A DNA stretch of 64,000 nucleotides. Source: Gnetum montanum (lineage: Eukaryota > Streptophyta > Gnetopsida > Gnetales > Gnetaceae). Location of the stretch: positions 7,124-71,123 of the forward strand of contig MNCI01025435.1 in assembly GCA_015680685.1 (NCBI GenBank). The letters run 5' to 3'. This document shows positions 12,160-23,699 of this stretch, one piece after another. A program made the translations under genes and the position numbers. How positions within the stretch are numbered: the stretch's first letter is position 1; every line of letters starts with the position of its first letter. The notes beneath the pieces are model-generated. The model ran no database searches, was not told the DNA's origin, and saw only the letters and a program-made list of their open reading frames with translations.

Positions 12160-12957
12160 CCATTGAAACATCACAAAAATTTGCATGTTATAGGTAATCT
12201 TCATCATGTAGCTTTCACCCCATGAAACCCAAGGCAAAACTTCATTGTAAATGTAAAGATTATAATCCATAGTGGAAAATTTCACATAATTTATACTTTT
12301 GGGGCTGAAAAATGCCTCATAAGTGGTCCAAGCCTCATTCCCCAAGTGAAAAAAACCACCTAGTGTTTATATTTGGGCTTAAGGAGGGGTCAAAAATGCT
12401 TTTTGGAATGCCAGAAAAGGTAATTTGATGGGTTTTATGAGGGGTATGCATTTTTCTATGCTGGAAACATGTGCAGGGGATAAATCTCACCTATCGCTAG
12501 CGTGGAAGGATGGGGGTTTTGAAAACTTCCCCCCTTTAGCATGGAGACCACATGCATAACCTAGAAACCTTCCCCCCTTAGTGTGGAAGTTTCTCCCAGC
12601 ATGGAGTCTTCACCCCCAGTATTTAAAATTGCATCTCCCCATGTGGAAGCTAGAAAAGCCAAAAGTCATCACTTCATGCACTTCAATGTTGGCTAGCCAC
12701 TTCAAGAAAGATGGTGGAGAGCTCAACATGGAAGATTCATATCCAGCATGATTGGTATGCCCCAATTACTATTTATAGTAACTAAAATGACCAAGTGGGG
12801 GAGCACTTACTATGTATAGTAACCTCACAAATTTGGGCACCCATCTCACCTAAATTTGGCAACCAATTTGTAGTTAATTTGTAGCCATTTTACATTTGTA
12901 GTAATTTTTCTAGCCAAACCATAGCCATTTTTGCAGCCCCATTTATGGCCCAAAGAA

Positions 12958-12969
12958 CCTATAAAAATT
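12958..12969 (+). promoter_or_regulatory. TATA box of Tat LTR
   Basis: CCTATAAAAATT. The aligned position in the other LTR is TATAAAAATC at 47011. Confidence 0.6.
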
Positions 12970-13433
12970 AGCCTCCAACATAATTTATAGGTTCAATAAT
13001 TTTTTCAAGGTTACATAATTTTTCAGAGCTGAGCAATTTTTTCTCACTAAGCATACAAGTAATTTTCCAAGCACTAATTCCACACTTGGGGCAATTTCAA
13101 GCACTTAAGGGTTGTTGAAATTTCCCATGTTTCTATCCTTTGTGGATTTTGGGTGTCAACACTACACTTTTGGGATTCCCAAACCCCAGAGTGGAGCAAT
13201 ATGACATCCAAATTTTTAGCTTTTCTCACCCCCCAGTAGTGACCCACCTTGTAGATCTGAGGTTGTAGTAGTTGAGGAAGGTTTGATAGCATCAGGAGTG
13301 GCTTAGCTCCTGGATCATGAAGCAGATCACATCGACTTCAACAGACTTTGAACTTCTACATAAGTGAACCCCCTTTTTGCTCATCTAGCCACCATTTATA
13401 CACATTTCTCTAACTTACTCTTTATTCTTTCTC

Positions 13434-13439
13434 AATAAA
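13434..13439 (+). terminator. Poly(A) signal in Tat LTR
   Basis: AATAAA, matched by AATAAA at 47416-47421 in the other LTR. It delimits the R region. Confidence 0.55.
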
Positions 13440-13668
13440 GTTTTAAGTTTTGAGCTTTGTGTTCAAAATAAATTTATTTTCTATGCATTATTTGGATCTA
13501 TTTGGATTTTCACATTTTGCATTTCATAAGTCCTTGGTTGATCTACTGGATTGGCCAGGGAGCCTTGAATCCCATTTTTCCCATGGAGGCCTTGGGAATT
13601 TGAGGGTGGGGAATTGCTACATTGAGGATCTTTGGTTTTTCTAGCAACCAAGATTTTCAGTTGCAACA

Positions 13669-13744
13669 AAGTCCATTTTCATTTTGGAAGTCCATTTTCA
13701 TTCCAGAAGCCCATTTCCATTTTAGAAGCCCATTTTTGTTTCAA
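13669..13744 (+). repeat. Four exact-period 19-bp repeats at the LTR edge
   Basis: Units start at 13669, 13688, 13707 and 13726, of type 'aagtccattttcattttgg'. They begin on the first base after the LTR, where the primer-binding site should be, and may have replaced it by slippage. Confidence 0.8.
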
Positions 13745-14950
13745 GAATTAGTTTTTGTTCAAAAATCAAATTTTTTCTAGTATAGAAATCTAGTGAAAAA
13801 AAGCCACCTTTCCCACTCACTACTTAGTGTAGTTGAAATAACCACATTAAACCCTGTTTACTGCATAGTACATGACCATCTATTATGCAGTATTTTATAG
13901 AAATAGTTTTTTCATTGCCTGTCCATTTTTAGTTAACTATGCTAGTGGATAATCCCACTAACTACATTTTTGACTAAAAATAGTAAAAAAAAAAGAGGCT
14001 AAAACCACATCTTTGATAGTGTCGTTCAACTACTCTACCATTTTCCATTTAACTTCACCAACAATGGATGTAGCTAGTAGGTGATAAGGGTATATGATCC
14101 CAAGGACCCTTGTAGCTGAATGTAGGAAATCACTAAGGCTTAGAGGGTGAAGCCTAGATTTCTTGGTGATAAACAAAGATCACTAAAAGTTCATTTGTGC
14201 CAAGCTTCAGGTTAGCATGCTAATTCCAAGAATGAAAGTAGAAACCAAAAGGGAATATGAGCTCATACATCATGATGGGAAGGAATACATTTCTTCCCAA
14301 TATGGCAAAATACCCTTAATGGAATCCTATGCTCACATCCTATCTTAATTGATTAAGATGGATGAAGAAGATGAGAAGGCCACCTCGGATTAGTAACAAG
14401 AAGAAGAGGATGAGTTTTGGACTAAGTCCAAACATGGGAACCTCATTTGGGGGGGTGGGGGGTGGGGCACTCTTTCAATAATTAGCCCCAAAAGCCATGA
14501 TGCCTACTTCAACCCCCCTTGCCTCTTTCATGAGATAAATCTCTTAGTCTTCACCTCTCCCTTACCTTACCATGTTTAGGCCAACACTGGTTATAGCAGT
14601 GCACTAAACACACTTTGTGTTGTAAGCAACAATCTTCCCCATTACCATGCCTTTTCCCACATAGCTATGGTGTGGCTGTCATTGGTGGTTATGACCACCA
14701 CTAACTCATTTTTGACCTAGATGGAGCCCACTGTGGGACTTTAAGTGGCCTAGAGTCACATATTCCATTCATCCCCTTTGTGCTCAAGATACTAGCACAA
14801 ACCTCTTTTTTGTTGTTTATCCCATCCACAACAATGATAACCCAACTTGTCCCCTTAGTGCCACAATCTATCGTGAGGCCACAGGCCTCCCAATTCACAC
14901 CACAACCTTTTGTGTAGACCCCACAATGGATAGCAGCATATCATGGACTA
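13745..14950 (+). other. Leader of Tat element D
   Basis: No coding segment is recognised. There is a TAGTGTAGTTG motif at 13832 (array-2 theme) and a G-rich run at 14449-14467 with the potential to form a G-quadruplex. Reading frames toward 14950 are broken. Confidence 0.4.
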
Positions 14951-14959
14951 GATTAGGCC

Positions 14960-17619
14960 TTCCAAATGATCTAGGACTTAACTAAAGAGTTAAGGAGGCT
15001 TAAATATTTCACATCTTAGACCATAAAGATTATGGATTTTTATTAGGAAGATCCCATGATTCTTGTCATCTCATCGCTAACTCTTCCCCCTAGTGTCCTC
15101 ATTCAACAATTTACCAAGTACAATGGCAAAGGTGACCCCAACTCCCATCTCATAACCTTCTACTTTAAGTGCTTATTACTACAAGTGTAGCCACATACAA
15201 TCATGAGAATATTCTTGATGTCCCTTACATGGAAGGCCCTAAATTGCTATCATGCCTTGCTAAGAGGATCCATATCCTCTTTGGAAGACTTGATTTTGCA
15301 ATTTGCTAACCATTTCAAGTATAAGTTGAAACCTGATACCACTCTTGACTAACTAATGAAGGTCAAGTAAGGACCCCTTGAATCAGTGCAAAAGTTCATT
15401 CAACAATGGAGTTCTTTGCTCGATAAAATTCCAGAACAAATAGCTGAAACTCACCTTTTAGCTATCTTGAAGGAAGTGGTTAATGACTTCATCAAGTTAA
15501 AATTGTACTACCTTGATTCACGGTCACTCTGTCAGGCCTTTTCTCAAACCAAAAACATACAGGATGCTGTGGAAGCCATCCATGACCCTACCTATATGAT
15601 GTATAAAAACCAGCATGCATGAAAGTTGAAGGATAGGGGTAGACAAAACAATGTAGTGGTGGTTACTATAGTAAAGGAAAGTAAAACAACCACCTAGGAA
15701 CCAAGAACAAACCAACCAAAGGCCCCTAATAACAACAATAACAACCAACCTTCAACATCTAGGGCCTCTACATTGATTACTTTAAGGTCCAACTTCAAGT
15801 GAAAAGACTAGTTGAAATCACTAGGCTACCATTAAAGGTATCAGAACTGCTAGACCAACTATTAGAGAGTGGAAGGATACAATATAAGCAAATGACCAAA
15901 AATGCCCATAAGAGGCATGAGAGGCTATGCAAAATAGCTAAAGGTCCTACTCAAGCAACCAAAGATGACCCTATGGTGCCTAAGTATTTTAAACTTGACT
16001 GATTTTATCATTATCATTAGTTGCAGATCATGACAGTGACTTTTGCCTTGTGCTAAAAGATGACATGCAAAAGATAATAGATAGGGATGAGTTGGTACTT
16101 GATGCATCCAACCTAGTTAAGCCTCAAAATAAGTCTATGCATGTATATAAGACCCATTTAATGCCTATAATAGCATGTATACCATAGTAGTGTTTAATAT
16201 TAACAACAACCTAAGGCCTGCAAGGGACTCATTTGTGATTTGGGTACCTCATCGCAACGAAAGGGGCCCTTCAACTTCCACTACTTTAAGGCCTCCCTTT
16301 GTTTTAAGGATACAATCACCAATGCTTTGCAAAGAGCCTTTTGTCATTAGAGTGCCTCCACTCGTTTCAACCAAGTCAACCCTTACGACCAAACAATGAC
16401 CCCTCGTGGTGGCCAATGCAATGGCTTCCTTCTCCTAAACAACTAATAAAAATAAAAAATCATTGACCAAACAATGGAAGAAGCCTACAAAAAAGCCTAA
16501 AAGTAAGGATAATAATAATGACTTCTACAACGTAGCTTGCTTCAACTAGCAAACCACGAGAAGATCCTAATTCCTAAGGGAAAAGGGAAGACGCAAGACC
16601 ACAACAACCTAAACATGAAGTTCACATTTTTAGATGCATGAAGGAAGTTTGAAATAGTAAGAACAAAAAACCTACAACCAACAACAAAGACTTCCTAAAT
16701 GTGATGGAATAGGTCAAGCATTCACTAAAATAGAAGAATAAAATCTTGAGCTTGTATGATCTAGTGATGACTTTTGTTGCACATCGTGAAACACTAGTTA
16801 AGATGTTGATCTTAATCCCCATTATCAAGGGCATCACCACTAATGAAAGATCCATCCATATAGTGATGGTACCTTCTTCACCTAGGAAGGCGAGGTCAAC
16901 ATCACTAGTGTTTCATGAGAGTGAAATCAAGACTAACCCTTAGAATAGTAAGGTAACCAAGGAATCCCTCTTTATAAATATACAAGTAGGATAGTATAAA
17001 GTACATAGGATGCATGTAGATGATGGGGTGGCAACAAATGTTATACCTTATACCATCATTAAGTGTTTGGACTGGATAGAGCAAATACAACACCTGAGAA
17101 CTTCAACTATTAAATCCTTCAATGGATTGTAGGTTGCTTTCAAAGGCTCCATCTCTTTAGATTTTGTTGCAGGGGAATAATTCCCCACAACGAAAAAATT
17201 CTTGGTGGTAGAGGAAACACTAGGATTCAACCTTATCCTGGGAGGGTTTTGGTTAGCTCAATTACGAGCTATCTTAACCTATCCATCAAGAAACTTACTT
17301 GTCTTACAATGAATGTGAAATAATTATTCACAGCAATAGTGCGGTCCCCTTAGTAGTTAACAACATTGATGTAGAATAGGGATCTGAAGTGGAGTTTCAA
17401 GAAGAAACTTTTGCTATTAACCACAAAATTAAAAAGCTTGATGTGGCGAAAGAGGCCAAGACCAACAACGATGAATCGGTTGATGCACCATGGGTTGAGC
17501 TCCCTTTAACATCATCAGCGAAAGGGATGGGGAATACAAGCTATTGCAAAATAGACCGTATACATTTCCTAATCTCTCAAAGTTTAGGAAACATCTGCAA
17601 AAGTGATGTGTACCCCTAG
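14960..17619 (+). pseudogene. Tat gag-protease of element D
   Basis: The retrotrans_gag core spans about 15060-15640: QFTKYNGKGDPNSHL, LEDLILQFANHFKYK, then ESVQKFIQQWSSLLDKIPE (ORF 15386-15622). A frameshift follows. Next comes a KYFKLDQFYHYH knuckle remnant near 15980-16030 and FVIWVP / PFVIRVP motifs at 16230-16360, as in the minus gag at 1.3-2.4 kb. The aspartic-protease region is at 16990-17320: VDDGVATNVIPYTIIKCL, where the usual catalytic D-G/S-G-S site is altered, then VVEETLGFNLILGG. A 76-codon frame (17389-17619) includes DAPWVELP and may be the spacer before RT. Stops and frameshifts abound. pol lies 9 kb downstream, beyond the antisense gene. Confidence 0.8.
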
Positions 17620-17859
17620 TCCTTCTACCCCATGCACCTATGGTCATGTAACCGTATATACTTATAGCCTTCTATCCTAGTTTACAATTTACCTTCGCTT
17701 TATGTTAAATTTAGATTTGTGTATAGTTTAAAGCTTACTTTTGTTTTGCATTTTACTTTTAAGCCTTTTCTTTTCTTTCTCTTAAAAAATAAAAATGTTA
17801 TAAAAACTTTAAAACTAGAAAAATCCATAAAAAATTTTATGTTTTCCTTTATTGCACAG

Positions 17860-17965
17860 CCTACCAAGGTCTTAAACTAGCAAAAACATGAGGGCCTACC
17901 ATGGCCTTAAATTGGCAACTACTGTATGACCTGCCAGGGCCTAAAACTAGCAAACAACCTTTTAA
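17860..17965 (+). repeat. 35-bp minisatellite after gag-pro, three units
   Basis: Units start at 17860, 17895 and 17930 with an exact 35-bp period, type 'cctaccatggccttaaatt'. It is homologous to the pol-flanking blocks, so the gag-pol gap of D starts and ends with the same repeat. Confidence 0.8.
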
Positions 17966-18308
17966 CTTGTTTTCATTTCAGTTTATAGCCTTATTACTTA
18001 GCCATTTCAACCTTTTATTGCATTAAAACCAAGATAGCTAATGTAGCCTTAAACCATAGTTATAACATAAAACCATAAAATGGTAATAAAACCATGATGC
18101 TAGAATAATATAACCAAATCTGAAAATTAAATTTGAAATTAAATGTCTATAACATTATGGCCATAGCCACATGGTATTGCAAAACATTTAAACAATAAAC
18201 CATAAATAATGAAATCGTCCACAAGTGAAACATTGGCTAACATTAGCCATAACAACATCAAAATCAAACATCATCAATGTTACAATTGAAAATAGACAAT
18301 TGAGGGTG

Positions 18309-21300
18309 CTAGGGGGCATTTAGAGGAGGAGGTGAAGGGTCATTTTCACCTTCAATGCTGGGGCCGCTGATATCACTTAGTGCTTATAACATGACAACAC
18401 AGAACCAATTAGTAATCAACATATAACAAAACTAAGTTAAAACATAAGTATGTAACCAAATATATATATATTAAGTAGCCAACAACCTAGTAAAAAACTA
18501 AATCAAACTGAACTAAAATAAACCATAGCAAAACTAAACTAAACAAACTTGAGAGGATTCTAAAGTAGCATATTCTATGGGAAAATTCTAAAGACCAACC
18601 TCTAGATGATGGAGGAGCTAGTCTTCAGTCATATTAGCCTAGTCTACATCCCCAAGATTAATACTAGTGAGGATGTTGCTCTTATTGATGTCACTCCATG
18701 TAGGTGGCTTGTGTGAGAAGGAGGTGCTAGTTACCTCCCTTGAGGTAGTAGTCATTTGATGAATAGGGGAGTTAGACATGACCACAGTGTCTGTGAATAA
18801 CTTGTAGACTTCCTCTACATTGATCCCTTTCATAAATAACTCCAATCAGTGCTATTTGATAGATTAATCTTGTAGCCATTTCAGGTAGGCATCCTGCTTG
18901 GTCTTGTACTGTCTTTTGTAATCCTTTTGTGCTCAGCCCCACTCAAGGACCCAAGCATAATAGTCCTTCCATTCACTAGCATTGCAATTTATCAAGTCCA
19001 TTTGTAGCTTTTGTTCTATGACCTCTTTGGCAAGGGTTAACTTGCCATGAATTGCATTCTAGTAGCATGCTCAAGTTATTTTCTTATTGTGCAAGGAGTT
19101 CCTATTGGTCACATAGGCCTCCATGAAGTCCTTGCAATCCTTGAGATCCTTTACCTCCTCCATTAGCTTTTGGTTCTCTTTCTTTAACACCATAACTTGT
19201 TCTCACAATAACTTGTTAGAGCATCTACATTTCCACATAGATTTTGCATATGAGAGTGCATATGAAGTGGCACCCTCATACAACTTATGTGGAACGTTTA
19301 CTACATCAGGAGGTAGGGTAGGTAATGCATCAATCTGTACTTCTTAGTTGGGATTCCATCTTAACCTAGGCATTATAATGATAGCAAAAAAAACAGCAAA
19401 ATTAGACACATAAAATTAGTTAATAACTAAAAAATGGAAAATAACAAAAACTACATAACCATGATAAACTAGATAAAAACCAAGAACATATAAACAACAA
19501 AGGCAAAATGAGTTAGAACTCTCAGCAACTTCTAGATCTATCTGTTGCAACCAATTGGTAATGTCTTTAGCCAAACCCCACATAAACTCAATCTTGTTAG
19601 GGATAGCCACCCATGGCTGCATGTGGAATGTGGACATGGAAGCATTAGCCTATTGCTTCAAAGCTATAACAAACATAATAAGCAATCAAAAACTATGACC
19701 AAGGTCAAACATGAAACAACACGTAAAAAAAAAATCATAAGTACCTAATAGAGCCTTTAATGTGATGGAAGGATGTTCATCCAGCTATGGGTCCCCAAAC
19801 AAAGCATCAAAGCCATTCAATGGAGGACAAGATAGATCCTCATCCTCATGATGTTGGAGCACTTCCTCTTCTTCATGCCTTCATTTTGCCTTAGCTACTA
19901 CTATGGCACTTGTTCTTGTTACTTGTCTCACTTCAAAACAAATTATCAAATAAAATATAATATACCTTTAACTCCATCATGAAAATGGTTAAGCTTGATG
20001 ATCAGTCTTCTCTTCAAGGGCTTTCAATGACTGACATTATCTCATCAACGAAAGGCCTCTTGAGTTTTTTCCTAGCTGAACCCTGAGCTTTAGCAAGAAA
20101 AATTTTGGCCTTCTCCACATTCCCTTGTTCAATATGGGGCTCTCTCCTCATGTTGCCAGGGGATGCACAACATTTCCCATCAACGCCTTTAGTGGTGATG
20201 GATAGTGATTCACCCACATCCTCGGGTGAGTCTTGGGTGTGCATGATTTGAACAAGACATGTTGTCCAAGGCTTTGTGAGTTGGGATGAGTCTTGAGTCA
20301 TCCATCGCTCATCCTTCCTCATTATTAGGAACTCCACAAATCTCCATAGATAAGCTACAAAGAATGCGAGATGCACATGACACTTTGTCATGAGATTTTT
20401 CTAGAGCTCTAGGATTTCACTTTGCAACCCAGAAACCAAATGAGCAACCCTTTTGAATTTGGAGCCCTTGGTTAGGACCTTCTTCATGATGCAACCTTAT
20501 TCAACATCCATTATCTTCCCTTGCAAAAGTAACTTAGGAAAGGCATGAGATCGAAATAAGGGATACATCTCTCTAGCCTTTGAAACTTGGAACTAGCTTA
20601 GCGAATCCCTTATTATCACGACAAATGTTTAACCGCTCCTCCACTTCCTCCTAACACTCCACCTCATTCCTTGCTATGGTGATAATCGACGTGCCTTCAT
20701 TAGAAACATTAAAGAGATTGCTAAAGGTGAATTTTTTTACATTCAAGATTATAGTCGCACTGTGAACACAAGTGACAAACCTCTTGATTCCTTTGCTAAA
20801 GGAGTTAATGATGTTGATCATTTCCATAGTGGGAATGATGAGGCTTGAGGCCATGAAGATGTCAAGCAAACTAGCATGAACAATCCTTGCTTGAATGGTT
20901 TTGAATGCATGGTTAGCCCACTAGTATTATGTAGGTTTCACCTCATCAAACTTGAGGGTTAGCATCTCCTCAGTGCATCTTGAAGTGATTACAATTACTT
21001 CAGTTGATGGCACAACTCCTACAACATAACGAAAAATAGCCCGTTAATCTTGATGTAGGTGCATCATGTAAAACAAAGAATAACAAATATAACCAAATTA
21101 AAGCAAAACTAGTATAACCATTTGAACAACCAAAGCCTAAACAACTTAGTAGCTTCACAACTATGAAAAAATTGGCATAAGGATAACCAAAATCAACAAA
21201 CAAATATAGTTACTTTGCCTATATGAGAAAGCATCATAGGAGCTCTAGGAAATGGATTTGATTTTGCATTGTGGGATGGGTTTTCCCACCTACTATGAAT

Positions 21301-23490
21301 TGTCCCATCGGCTAGACACCTCTGATAAGCCTTAGGATGATGCTTGATGTAATTATCAAACTCATCCTTCAATTGGTCCATCATTTCAAGCCTTACTATT
21401 GGGCTTTTGGTAAATACCCCCATTGTTGTTTTGGCCAAGGGTAAAAGATTGTCACCCTTGATTAATCCTTGATCATTTACCCTATACCTGTGGGCAAGTG
21501 AAATAACAAAAGTTAGTATAACTTAATAGCAAAATGAAAATAACAAATAATCCAAATTATAACAACTACACATATCCATCTATATGGTAGATGGTTCTAG
21601 GGGGTTTTGGAACAAGGTATGCACATGATGGCCAACTAGCAAGGTGTTATCAATCTTGTACTACTTGAATTTGGGCATCTCCCAAATTTTTGATAATTTG
21701 CAAGTGTCCATGGTGATTGTGTTGTCATGTTCTTTACCATTTTCATGGACCTCAAGATTGTCAACTAGGAACTTGACAATGATGCTAGAGGAGTGAGGCA
21801 CAATGGTTTCCATGATGGTTGCTACTGTATGGAACACTAAGTATGACTTAATCATCACACTGAGGTTTTGTGGTAGGTAGGTCAAGAACTTCCTTAATCC
21901 TAGCCTAATCCACAATGAGTGTTTTTTCCACTCCATGTCAAGGGATGGAGTGTTAGGCCTTGGCACAAGGATATAACATAAGAGCCCCACTAGCTCTATA
22001 ATGACCAAGATGGGCTTCAAGAAAGTCCTGTACCATCCAACACATAACTGTTACAACCTTGTTAAACCAAAATTAAGACCCAATAACTCTAAAATACCAA
22101 AAATATTATTATAATTACCATGTCAACATTTTTAGCCTTTATAGCACTTCAACATGAAAACTAATAGTTAGGCAAAAAAAGAAAAAAATATTGAATGAAA
22201 TAGTTCACACTTAAATGGAAATGAAAATTTAAAATCAAAAGTGTGAAAATGATAGTCCACAACTAGAAACACAAAATTCACAATTTAGAACTAAAAACAT
22301 GGAAATGAGTGTAGAACTAGAATTTTAGTTTTCATGTTAAATTCCATGCTTAGGAAAAACTTAAATCACAACCCAAGGCCATAACCCAAAATTTCACAAA
22401 ATTGAAAAAAGAACACCAAGACCACTTCTAGACCCTTCCCAAAACCTCAAAAAAATTTAATTTAATCCAAACCACTTCTAGGCCCTTCCCAAAACCTCAA
22501 AAAATCCCTAAAATCATGAGATGTTGATGGGAAAAATTTTCCAAAGTCTCAATGTTGCCCATCTTCATAAGGGTAAATGTGTAATAGCCATAAAACCTTA
22601 ATTCTACACCACTTTATAGAAACATTCGTAAAAACTTAACTGCTTAGTGAAATTTGATGATTACATAGCTATTGGAATTATAAAACTATGAACTATAACC
22701 CCATAATAAGAAAACATGAAAAATCTTAACTAGTTTTTCATAAAAAACTGCAAATTTGACCTAACCATGGCCATCATAGTCAAAACCCAATTTCATGCAA
22801 GCCTACAAAAACACTTACCAAAAATAAACTGTTAATCCAAATTCAATAATTGCACTGCCATTGGAGTCCTTGAACCATGAAATCAAATTGCACAACCTTA
22901 AAACTAAAAACTTCATAACTATTTAATATAGAAAAATTACCAAACTTACACTAGAAAATAGCCAAAAATAAAAAACTCACTTGATACAACTTGATGGAAA
23001 CATGAATAAAAAAATATCCATGAGGCAAAATTGAGTAGTTCAAAAATCAAATCAATCAAAAAATAGTAGAAAATAATCCAATAGCTTTGAAAATAAGTAG
23101 CCATTTTGTTATGAAATTGTTTTTTAGGTGGTGTTACTTTTTGGGTTGAAAAAAGTGGAAAACCCATGGAATTCATGAAAAATAGCATTTATTCCACAAC
23201 ATAAACAAAATCCAAAACCCAAGTAACACCAAAAATGAGTAAACATGGCCTAAATCTATAGTTGACTTTTGACAAAATTCGAATTTGACTAGTACATAAG
23301 CTTAGATCTGAGAAATGGAATAAACATAATAAATGAAATAAATGTAATAAATAGTTAGGGTAGTGTACCTAGGATAAATAGTGGTGGATCTTTCTCCAAT
23401 TCTAGGATGTGGGAGTTTGGAAAGTCCATGAGTAGCTACATCTACCTCCTCCAAAGCAAGGTTCTTGGTAGGAGCCTTCGTTCTCGACAT
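18309..23490 (-). pseudogene. Spliced antisense extra gene of Tat element D
   Basis: A multi-exon minus-strand gene between gag and pol. Exon 1 is 23490-23369 (MSRTKAPTKN), donor CCTAG|GTAC. Exon 2 is 22027-21572 (FLKPILVIIELVG...HHVHTLFQNP); the exon 1/2 join keeps phase. Intron 2 is 84 nt. Exon 3 is 21487-21214 (YRVNDQGLIKGDN, VFTKSP). Exon 4 starts at 21018 and holds LNVKKFTFSNLFNVSNEG and, farther on, CHVHLAFFVAYLW. Later exons lie near 19930-19745, 19673-19520, 19365-18600 (heptad-rich coiled coil: MVLKKENQKLMEEVKDLKD) and 18385-18309, ending PPPLNAP-stop. Exon 2/3/4 boundaries recur in copy 1 (2640-3301). The product is unknown: a basic N-terminus, a globular part and a C-terminal coiled coil, the same layout as ORF2 of A/C. 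Stops and frameshifts show it is now dead. A captured host gene is the alternative. Confidence 0.65.
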
Positions 23491-23699
23491 GGTGCTAGAA
23501 AACTAATGTAGAAAAACATTAAAAATCCTTGGATTCTGGAAGCACTTGGATGGCTACGTTGGCATTTGAGGGAAGAATAGCTATGACTACACTAGGATTG
23601 GTAGTAGTGATAGGAATAAAGCTTCAAACTTGGGCACAGTAGCTAAGAATGTCGAAAACAACAATAACTTTTGCAAGTTCAAGGTAAGAAAACCCACTT

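Larger units (their letters stand above)
12164..13668 (+). repeat. Tat LTR (copy-1 3' LTR, junction with D)
   Basis: It begins TGAAACATCAC and ends TTGCAACA, and aligns from end to end with the LTR at 46300-47710, though heavily diverged. A TATA box (CCTATAAAAATT, 12958-12969) and a poly(A) signal (AATAAA, 13434-13439) occupy matching positions in both. The U3 carries TAGYRTGG boxes at 12498, 12537, 12579 and 12597, the theme of array 1 rather than of array 2. Copy-1 pol precedes it and D's gag follows it, so it may be one LTR shared by two tandem elements, or a recombinant. No primer-binding site is recognisable after it. Confidence 0.75.

Noticed and set aside
19931-19965. A 35-nt GT-AG intron in the antisense gene
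   Set aside because: Too short for a plant intron; the exon 4/5 boundary is left approximate.
18309-23490. Independent host gene
   Set aside because: The same exons and introns recur at 2640-5689 beside another Tat pol in the same relative place, so element-borne is more likely, though an original capture from the host remains possible.
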